DNA of 64,000 nt from Deltaproteobacteria bacterium (GTDB taxonomy: Bacteria > Myxococcota > UBA727 > VGSZ01), in contig JADZDP010000051.1 in the NCBI GenBank assembly GCA_020850995.1, positions 35,868 to 99,867 on the forward strand, written 5' to 3'. This document shows, piece by piece, positions 58,147 through 64,000 of this stretch. The translations under genes were made by a program, and so were the position numbers. Position 1 is the first letter of the stretch; the number at the start of each line of letters is the position of its first letter. Below the pieces are notes generated by a model. That model did no database searches, had not been told where the DNA came from, and saw only the letters and a program-made list of their open reading frames with translations.

Positions 58147-58306
58147 GGGCCCGCGAATGGACAAGTCGATCGGTGATCGCGAGCGAGGCGCGTCGCTGGC
58201 AAGGGGCCCCGCAGGGCCGTGGCCGTCGCCACGGACCGAGGACGCGACGCCGCCAGCGACGATGGATCGCTCGCGAGGACGACTGAGTTGTCCATTCGCG
58301 GGCCCT
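58146..58306. repeat. dispersed structured element, copy 1 (long 161-nt hairpin; conserved boxes on minus strand)
   Basis: A 19-bp perfect outer inverted repeat (58146-58164 with 58288-58306; core GGGCCCGCGAATGGACAA) encloses a partly paired zone. Inside is an inner stem CGTCGCTGGC (58191-58200)/GCCAGCGACG (58252-58261). Within it lie the conserved boxes AAGGGGCCCCGCAG (58201-58214) and GAGGACGCGACG (58238-58249), flanking the hairpin CCGTGGC-CGTC-GCCACGG (58217-58234). The same boxes recur at 63935 and, in the other orientation, at 30292. It lies between convergent genes and may also act as a bidirectional transcription stop. Confidence 0.8.
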
Positions 58307-58348
58307 AAGGGCCCTCGATCGTGCACGCTCTGCCCTGCGTGAGCTCGC

Positions 58349-59887
58349 TCAGACCGGGCGCAGCTCCACCATGAAGGTGGCGCCCTTGCCGGGCTCGCTC
58401 TCGACGTACACGCGGCCGCCGTTGCCTTCCACGATGGCCTTGGTGATGGCCAAGCCCAGGCCCGAGCCGCTCTGCTTGGCCGAGAGCAGGCTCTTGGCCT
58501 GGTAGAAGCGCTCGAAGATGCGCTGGTGCTCGCTGGCGGGCAGGCCGGGCCCGTTGTCGCGCACGCCGATGACCACGCGCCCGCGCCGCGCCGCTTGCGC
58601 GAACACGGCGATGCTCTTGTCGGGCCCCGTGTACTTGTAGGCGTTGCCGATCAGATTCAGCAGCGCCTCCACCATGGCGTCGCGGTCGACCACGACGTTG
58701 GGGAGCCCGGCCGGCACGTCGGTGGTGAGGGTGAGGCGCGTGGGATCGAGGTTGTGTGCTCGAAACGCGTCGATGGCGCTGTCGACGATGGCCTGCACCT
58801 TGACCGGCTGGGGCGCGAACACGCGGCGGCCGGCGCGCAGGCGCGCATAGCCGAGCACGCGCTCGATCATCTCGGAGAGGCGCTCGGTCTCCTTGGCGAG
58901 CAGGTCGAGGCACTCTTGTTTCTCGTCGTCGCTGGCGGCGCGCCCGAGCTTGAGCGTGTCGATGAACATGCGGATCGACGTGAGCGGCGTGCGCAGCTCG
59001 TGGGAGATGTGGCTGACGAAGTCGGTCTTGAGGCGCGAGATGCGCGTCTCTTGCCAGATGAGGCGCGCCGTGATCACCACGCCCGTGATCAGGGTGGCCA
59101 GGAACACCACCAAGAGCACCAAGTACGCCACCGCCGTGATGCTCGAGGTGGTCGAGGACGGACCGTCGACGGCCAGCAGGTAGCGATCGAAGGGTGGCTC
59201 GAGCCGGCGCTCGATGACGCGCTCGGCGTCGTCGTCGTCGTCGGGCGTGGACTCGACGATCTCGGCCAGCAGGCGATCCATGGCGCCCACCACCGGCTTC
59301 TCGCCGAGCGCGTTCACCTCCAGCGACGCGCGCAAGGCGGCGTCGGCCGGGCCGCGCACGCGGTTGGCGAGCTGCACATCGTCCACCGCGTACAGCACGA
59401 CGCCGTTCGCCACCGCCTGGATCGACACCACGCCGGCGAAGCCGTCGTGCTCGAGCTCTACGTGCGCGACCTGATCGCGCACCGCGGTGCCGGCGAGCAG
59501 GCGCAGCCGCTCTTGCAGCGCGCCGTCGTCGGTGAAGGGGGGCTCGCCCAGGGCGTCGCCGGCAGCGGGCAGGAACACCCAGGGGCCGATGGGGTGCCCC
59601 TGACGGCGCAGGCGCTCGACCAGCGCGGCCACTTCGCTCGGGACGCCGCTGCCCACGCCGAGTAGCGCGCCGTCGGCGTCGTCGAGGGCGGCGGCCAGGC
59701 GGCGCTCGGCGTCGTGGAGCGCCGCGGTGGCCTCTTCGAAGCGCCGCTGCTTGAAGGCCGCGCGCTCGTTGACGATGGCGATGACGCCGAAGCCCGACAT
59801 CAAAAGCGCGGGCGCCAGCACCAACGTGCAGAAGAGCACGAAGATGCGCGTGAACCCGATGACGTCTTGCCCGCGTGCCCTGCTCAT
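58349..59887 (-). CDS. membrane sensor histidine kinase
   Basis: 512 residues from ATG 59887. TM1 is at about 14-36 (IFVLFCTLVLAPALLMSGFGVIAIV), an extracytoplasmic sensor domain of about 200 residues follows, and TM2 is AVAYLVLLVVFLATLITGVVI. HisKA has FVSHISHELRTPLTSIRMF (phospho-His). The ATPase domain has NLIGNAYKYT (N box), RDNGPGLP (G1), IFERFYQAKS (F box) and GSGLGLAITKAIVEGNGG (G2). No HAMP domain is obvious and no response regulator is adjacent. The nearest REC protein (17043) is far away. Confidence 0.92.
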   Translation of the reverse strand: MSRARGQDVIGFTRIFVLFCTLVLAPALLMSGFGVIAIVNERAAFKQRRFEEATAALHDAERRLAAALDDADGALLGVGSGVPSEVAALVERLRRQGHPIGPWVFLPAAGDALGEPPFTDDGALQERLRLLAGTAVRDQVAHVELEHDGFAGVVSIQAVANGVVLYAVDDVQLANRVRGPADAALRASLEVNALGEKPVVGAMDRLLAEIVESTPDDDDDAERVIERRLEPPFDRYLLAVDGPSSTTSSITAVAYLVLLVVFLATLITGVVITARLIWQETRISRLKTDFVSHISHELRTPLTSIRMFIDTLKLGRAASDDEKQECLDLLAKETERLSEMIERVLGYARLRAGRRVFAPQPVKVQAIVDSAIDAFRAHNLDPTRLTLTTDVPAGLPNVVVDRDAMVEALLNLIGNAYKYTGPDKSIAVFAQAARRGRVVIGVRDNGPGLPASEHQRIFERFYQAKSLLSAKQSGSGLGLAITKAIVEGNGGRVYVESEPGKGATFMVELRPV

Positions 59888-60044
59888 GCTCGTCGACGGG
59901 GGCGATCCCCACGCTCCTGCGCGAGTTGGTAGCCTCATTGGGCCGAGGGCGCCATGCGGGCACGGTCGCAAGGCATGGGGTGCCCGCGCTGGGGTGGGAG
60001 GTACGGGTGAGGGAGCCGGGCGTGGGCAGTAAGGCAGGCGCGAC

Positions 60045-60581
60045 ATGAGGGCGTTCCGCGTCGTCTTGCGGACCGTGGGCGTGGCGGCGCTGCTGGCGCT
60101 CTTGGTGGTGGTGCTGGTGCGCCCCGGCCAGCCCTTGGCGCCGGGCACCTTGGCGCCGCCGGTGCAGGGCGCGCGACTCCTCGACGGACGATTGGCGACG
60201 CTGCGCTTCGGCGACAAGCCCGTGGTGGTGAACTTCTGGGCCACGTGGTGTCCGCCCTGCGTGGCCGAGCTCCCCGCGCTCGACGAGGTGCAGCGCGCCT
60301 GGGGCGATCGGGTGACGGTGGTGGGGCTCGCCACCCAAAGCGAGCGCGTGCAGGTGCAGGCCGCAGTCAAGCGCTTCGCCCTGGGCTACCAGATCGCCGA
60401 GGTCGACGACCGCACCACCCGCTCCTGGCGGGTGTCCAGCCTGCCGTCGACGTTCCTGGTGGGGACCGACGGTCGGGTGGCGTGGTCGACGAGCGGGCAG
60501 GTGGACCGCGCCACGCTCGAGCGTGAGCTCGCCAAGCTGCCCGCGGCCTCGCTCGTGCCGCCGACCGGGCAGGCGCGGTAG
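60045..60581 (+). CDS. TlpA/ResA-like membrane-anchored thioredoxin
   Basis: 178 residues from ATG 60045. An N-terminal anchor (VVLRTVGVAALLALLVVVLV) is followed by a thioredoxin fold with FWATWCPPCVAELPAL (CPPC redox centre) and SSLPSTFLVGTDG (cis-Pro loop). Such proteins reduce disulfides in the periplasm, often for cytochrome c maturation. It ends 9 bp before the HtrA-like protease and is likely co-transcribed with it, hinting at an envelope protein-quality role. Confidence 0.9.
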   Translation: MRAFRVVLRTVGVAALLALLVVVLVRPGQPLAPGTLAPPVQGARLLDGRLATLRFGDKPVVVNFWATWCPPCVAELPALDEVQRAWGDRVTVVGLATQSERVQVQAAVKRFALGYQIAEVDDRTTRSWRVSSLPSTFLVGTDGRVAWSTSGQVDRATLERELAKLPAASLVPPTGQAR

Positions 60582-60590
60582 AACGCGCTG

Positions 60591-61889
60591 GTGATCGCCC
60601 TGCTCGCCCTGGTCTGTGCGGCACCGCCCCTCTCGGCCGCGCAACAATCACGCGCCACGCCCGTGGTGGAGGTGGTGCGCACCCACGCCGACGCGGTGGT
60701 GGCCATCGCGGCCACCCACGTCGTCACCGAGAGCCAGTCGATGTTCGACGTGTTCGAGGTGCCGCGCGCCGTCGAGCGCAGCACCATTGGCTCGGGCAGC
60801 GTGATTCACGAGGCGGGCTATGTGCTGACCAACGCCCACGTGGTGGCGCAGGCCAGCGAGCTGTCGGTGGTGCTGCGCGGCGGTCGCGAGCTGCCCGCGC
60901 ACGTGGTGGCGGCCATGCCCGCCGAGGATCTCGCCGTGGTCAAGGCCGACCTGCCGCGCGGCGTGAAGCTGCAGGCGGTCACCCTCGGCGACACCGACGA
61001 TCTGCTGGTGGGCGAGACCGTGGTGGCCATCGGCGCACCCGTGGGCCTGCAAAACACGGTCACGGCCGGCATCGTGTCGGCGCTCGATCGCGAGATCAGC
61101 CCGCGGCGCGGCGTGGCCTTCAAGGGGCTCATCCAGACCGACGCGGCCATCAACCCCGGCAATTCCGGTGGCCCCTTGTTCAACGTCGTGGGCCAGCAGA
61201 TCGGCGTCACCACCGCCATCCGTGGCGACGCCCAGAATGTCGGCTTCGCCATCCCGTCGGGCAAGGTGCGCGCCATGTTGCCGAAGCTCTTGTCGGTCGA
61301 GAGCCGCGGGCGCGCGCGCCTGGGGCTCATGCTCGGGCGCGAGCGCGACGCCGGCGTGCTGGTGGAGCGCGTCGACGGTGGCTCGCCGGCTCACAAGGCC
61401 GGGCTCGAGGCCGGCATGGTGCTGGTCGAGGTGGGGGGCGCCGACACGCCGAGCCTGGCCGACGCCCTGGTGGAGCTGCTCGAGCAGCCCACCGGGCGGC
61501 CGTTCACGGTGCGCGCCGTGCTTCCCGAGGGCACCGTCGACAGCTTCAGCGTCACCATCGACGAGCCGCCGCCGCCCGACGGCCGCGCGCTCGCCCGTCG
61601 TCACCTCGGCCTCGACGTGGGCGATCTCGATCCCACGGCGGCGACCCGCCTCGGGCTGCGCGCTGGCGCCGGCGTGGTGGTCAAGGACGTGGAGCGCGGC
61701 GGCCCGGCGGCGCGCGTGGGGCTTGCGTCGGGTGACCTGATCACGCGCATCGGCCCCTATGGTGTGCGGCGCGTGAGCGATCTCGGCGTGCTCGAGAACG
61801 TCGGCGTTGGTGCCGAGGTCGGCGTGCGCGTGGTGCGCATCGGCAAGAGCCGCGTCTGGCAGACCGAGGTCGTGCTGCTGGCACGCTGA
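60591..61889 (+). CDS. HtrA/DegP-like periplasmic serine protease with PDZ repeats
   Basis: 432 residues from GTG 60591. The signal peptide is VIALLALVCAAPPLSAA. The trypsin-like domain has VLTNAHVV (His), PAEDLAVVK (Asp) and NPGNSGGPLFN (Ser), so the triad is complete. Two PDZ-like regions follow: RARLGLMLGRERDAGVLVERV (about 240-320) and RRHLGLDVGDLD to GDLITRIG (about 335-432). It degrades or refolds misfolded envelope proteins. It is co-oriented with and 9 bp after the TlpA-like gene. Confidence 0.92.
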   Translation: MIALLALVCAAPPLSAAQQSRATPVVEVVRTHADAVVAIAATHVVTESQSMFDVFEVPRAVERSTIGSGSVIHEAGYVLTNAHVVAQASELSVVLRGGRELPAHVVAAMPAEDLAVVKADLPRGVKLQAVTLGDTDDLLVGETVVAIGAPVGLQNTVTAGIVSALDREISPRRGVAFKGLIQTDAAINPGNSGGPLFNVVGQQIGVTTAIRGDAQNVGFAIPSGKVRAMLPKLLSVESRGRARLGLMLGRERDAGVLVERVDGGSPAHKAGLEAGMVLVEVGGADTPSLADALVELLEQPTGRPFTVRAVLPEGTVDSFSVTIDEPPPPDGRALARRHLGLDVGDLDPTAATRLGLRAGAGVVVKDVERGGPAARVGLASGDLITRIGPYGVRRVSDLGVLENVGVGAEVGVRVVRIGKSRVWQTEVVLLAR

Positions 61890-61996
61890 CGCGCGATCGG
61901 TCGACCGCGCTCGGCGGTGACGCCGGCAACGCTGCGGGGCGCGGCCGTGCGCTCGTCGGATAGGCGCCCGGCCGCCTGGGTGCTACCCTCTGCCCG

Positions 61997-63370
61997 ATGC
62001 AGGTAGCTTGGCTGCTGCGAACGCAGATCGGGCCGCGGCTGGTGGGCGCGCTCGGCGTCGCGTTTGGTCTTCTGCTCGTGGCGTCGACCGGTGCGTGTGA
62101 CGGGTGTGCACCCGGCGGCGGACCGCCTCCCGTGGTCTGCACCATGCCCGACGGCACCGAGCTGACCGTGGGGCAGACGGCGCTGGCCGACGACGGCTGC
62201 AACAGCTGCATTTGCAACGGCAACATCGAGCTCGTGTGCGGCACCCGCAACTGCGCCGACGCGGGCCCGGCGCAAGACGACGCCGGCCCCGGCGAGGGCG
62301 AGGGTGAGGGCGAAGGCGAAGGCGAAGGTGAAGATCCGGGGCCCTGCCCCGACGAGGACGGCGACGGCTACCACGCGTGCGTCGATCCCGAGCACCCCGA
62401 GCGGCGTCCCGAGGTCGATTGCGACGACCACCGCTTCCATGTGCAGCCGAACGGCTACGAGTTCCCCGAGACGCCCGAGGACGACAACTGCAACGCGCTG
62501 AACGACGATTGGTCCAATTGCCCGTGCGGCTCGCCGTCGGAGCCCGTGGACCTGGCCGGCGCCATGGACGTGTGCGGCTCCTGGGTCGCGGGCCAGGCCC
62601 GCGCCGGCGACTTCGCACAATTCAACATCACCGACTCGTATCTCGGCGTCATCGACGGGCGCCTGCGCGTGCGCGTGGACGACCCCGCCGAGCCGCCGGT
62701 GGTCATCGGCAACGACTGCGAGCTCGTGCTGGGCACCGGCGACGCCGTGGGCATCAACCTCGACGTCGAGGCCGGCTCGTGCACCTACAACGACCCCGAT
62801 CCGGCCGGCGACGACAACGGCGATCGCATCTGCGATCTTGCGTCGCTCACCATGACGCTCGACGCGCCGTCGAACGCGCGCGGTTTTGCCTTCGACTTCA
62901 TGTTCCTCTCCCATGAGTGGCCCGAGTTCCTCTGCCTCGAGTTCAACGACACCTTCTACGCGCGCGTCGAGACCGACGCGGTGAACGGTGGCGCGCCCAC
63001 CAACGCCGCCTTCGACTCGTTTGGGCGACCCATCACGGTCAACGTCGGCTTCTTCGAGGACCCGTCGGACTGGACGGTGCCGCTCGACGGCACGCCCTTC
63101 GCGGTGGCGCAGCTCGGTGACTGCACCGACTCCCCGGATCCCGGCTGCGCCTTGCCGCGCTACTGCGACGACCCCGATCTCGATGTGCGCGCCGGGTCTG
63201 GCAGCGGCTGGCTCACCACCACCGTGCCAGTGGTGCCCGGCGAGCAAGACATCCTGGTCAAGCTCAGCATCCACGACGAGTCCGACCAATGGTACGACTC
63301 CCTCGTCATCGTCGACGGCTTCCGCTGGCTGCCCTTCGAGGTGGAGCTCGGTACCGAGAAGGGCAACTGA
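61997..63370 (+). CDS. surface lipoprotein with VWC-like and choice-of-anchor-L-like domains
   Basis: 457 residues from ATG 61997. The lipobox is LLLVASTGACDG. A short Cys-rich VWC/Pacifastin-like unit (DGTELTVGQTALADDGC, CICNGNIELVCGTRNC) is followed by a GEGEGE linker (about 98-112) and a MopE-like acidic Cys region (DEDGDGYHACVDPEHP, DDNCNAL). The large C-terminal beta domain (GFAFDFMFLSHEWPEFLC, DSLVIVDGFRW) matches the choice-of-anchor L pattern of surface proteins. It is probably a cell-surface adhesin or matrix protein. It overlaps the next gene by TGATG. Confidence 0.78.
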   Translation: MQVAWLLRTQIGPRLVGALGVAFGLLLVASTGACDGCAPGGGPPPVVCTMPDGTELTVGQTALADDGCNSCICNGNIELVCGTRNCADAGPAQDDAGPGEGEGEGEGEGEGEDPGPCPDEDGDGYHACVDPEHPERRPEVDCDDHRFHVQPNGYEFPETPEDDNCNALNDDWSNCPCGSPSEPVDLAGAMDVCGSWVAGQARAGDFAQFNITDSYLGVIDGRLRVRVDDPAEPPVVIGNDCELVLGTGDAVGINLDVEAGSCTYNDPDPAGDDNGDRICDLASLTMTLDAPSNARGFAFDFMFLSHEWPEFLCLEFNDTFYARVETDAVNGGAPTNAAFDSFGRPITVNVGFFEDPSDWTVPLDGTPFAVAQLGDCTDSPDPGCALPRYCDDPDLDVRAGSGSGWLTTTVPVVPGEQDILVKLSIHDESDQWYDSLVIVDGFRWLPFEVELGTEKGN

Positions 63371-63879
63371 TGTTCGCGGGCGCGCGTGCGTGGCTCACCG
63401 GTGCGGCCATGGTCTCGCTGGCGTTCGCCTGCGGGCGCTCGGCGCCACAGGACGACTTCTGCCGCGCTCGCGAAGGGCTGTCGTGCGCCACCATGGCCAG
63501 CGAGCGCGCGGCCGAGCAGGCCGAGTACCGCGCCGCCGTCGAGGTGAACGACGTGGCGCTGATGCAGCTGCGCGGCGCCTGCGTGCAGGACTTCGTTAGC
63601 GAGCAGCTCGAGGACGGCTGCATCGCGCTCGAGGCCGCCTCGCTGTGCACGGAGCTGTGCGGCTTGCACCCATGCGACGTGCGCGAGGCCGACGGCACCG
63701 TGAGCGCGACGGCGAGCTGCCCGACCCGGTGCGTCGACGAGCAGGGCGAGAACGGCATCGACGCGACGGCGCTGCAGAACGCGCTCACCCGCGCGGCCGG
63801 CACGCCAGGCCTGTGCACCTGTCAGGTGTGCGACATCGCCAGCGACGCGCTGTGCAAGCAGCTGTGGAACTGCGACTAG
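63370..63879 (+). CDS. Cys-rich lipoprotein, unknown function
   Basis: 169 residues from ATG 63370, overlapping the stop of the upstream lipoprotein. The lipobox is MVSLAFACGR. Mature cysteines are many and regularly spaced (DFCRA, LSCAT, GACVQD, DGCIA, LCTELCGLHPC, SCPTRC, LCTCQVC, LCKQLWNC), suggesting a disulfide-rich fold. The helical stretch ASERAAEQAEYRAAVEV has no catalytic motif. It is coupled to the choice-of-anchor-L protein and may be its partner. Confidence 0.72.
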   Translation: MFAGARAWLTGAAMVSLAFACGRSAPQDDFCRAREGLSCATMASERAAEQAEYRAAVEVNDVALMQLRGACVQDFVSEQLEDGCIALEAASLCTELCGLHPCDVREADGTVSATASCPTRCVDEQGENGIDATALQNALTRAAGTPGLCTCQVCDIASDALCKQLWNCD

Positions 63880-63920
63880 TGCCACAAACCCGAAGTTCGT
63901 AGGGGGTAGTGCGCAGCGGA

Positions 63921-63998
63921 TTCTTGCCGGTGGCAAGGAGCCCCGCAGCCGCGTAGCAGCGCTACGCGGCGAGGACGCGACGTAGCCACCGGCGAGAA
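63921..63998. repeat. dispersed structured element, copy 2 (conserved boxes on minus strand)
   Basis: Outer stem TTCTTGCCGGTGGC (63921-63934) pairs with GCCACCGGCGAGAA (63985-63998) with one T/G position, a G-U pair if RNA. Boxes AAGGAGCCCCGCAG (63935-63948) and GAGGACGCGACG (63971-63982) flank the 9-bp hairpin CCGCGTAGC-AGC-GCTACGCGG. Box sequence is almost identical to copy 1 while stems differ but still pair. It may continue beyond the window. The rest of 63880-64000 shows no gene. Confidence 0.78.
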
Positions 63999-64000
63999 GA

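Noticed and set aside
58146..58306. Structured element as a retron msr-msd or group II intron piece
   Set aside because: No reverse transcriptase frame nearby, and the three copies lack retron or intron hallmarks.

Overview
The window is about 64 kb of very GC-rich bacterial chromosome. It is probably from the Myxococcota/Polyangia side of the former Deltaproteobacteria. This is inferred from several traits seen together: many exported lipoproteins, Cys plus hydrophobic plus Arg-rich C-termini that look like MYXO-CTERM sorting tags, Gly-Glu repeat linkers in surface proteins, MopE-like DNDCDG repeats, a fused AroD-AroE, an FHA/AAA/Fis regulator and an HD-GYP response regulator. No rRNA, tRNA, CRISPR array, transposase or phage gene was seen.

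Layout. 1-2.3 kb: a partial MBL-fold diiron (ODP-like) protein, divergent from a tandem pair of LPMO-like exported proteins. 2.4-6.1 kb: a tightly overlapped run of aroDE fusion, aroA, a 3-methyladenine DNA glycosylase and a SET-domain protein. 6.2-11.5 kb: two unknown proteins and gyrA. 11.5-12.1 kb: a non-coding cluster of palindromes. 12.1-16.4 kb: a lipoprotein and an ABC exporter trio (GldA-, permease- and GldG-like). 16.4-19.3 kb (minus): an oxidoreductase, an HD-GYP regulator and a lipoprotein. 19.3-21.9 kb: panC and an FHA-AAA-Fis protein. 22.1-30.4 kb: an accessory island around a 1,962-residue RHS/YD-repeat protein with a swappable C-terminus, a second orphan C-terminal cassette, two small lipoproteins placed like immunity genes and an RHS gene scrap. 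30.7-40.9 kb: an outer-membrane barrel-like protein and two giant metzincin-type lipoproteins, closed by a clear terminator. 41-48.7 kb (minus): tamB then tamA. 48.9-54.9 kb: ddl, a cupin, pdxA, gyrB and a membrane protein. 55-57.7 kb (minus): three exported proteins. 57.9-61.9 kb: a GlsB-like protein, a histidine kinase (minus), a TlpA-like thioredoxin and an HtrA-like protease. 62-64 kb: two exported Cys-rich lipoproteins.

Most of the window is housekeeping (shikimate, pantothenate, PLP, peptidoglycan, gyrase) mixed with envelope functions. The strongest candidates for undescribed biology are: (i) a 9.6-copy CTCTC tract between a plausible start codon and the signal-peptide core of the RHS protein, arranged as a contingency (phase-variable) switch that reads out of frame in this assembly; (ii) the RHS C-terminal cassette array, with two HxH (JAMM/DUF4329-like) tips each followed by a small lipoprotein; (iii) a dispersed structured repeat present three times (about 30.3, 58.2 and 63.96 kb), with conserved internal-loop sequences and compensatory stem changes; and (iv) the barrel plus double-metzincin surface cassette. 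Reading was by eye, so family names without a clear motif are inferences.
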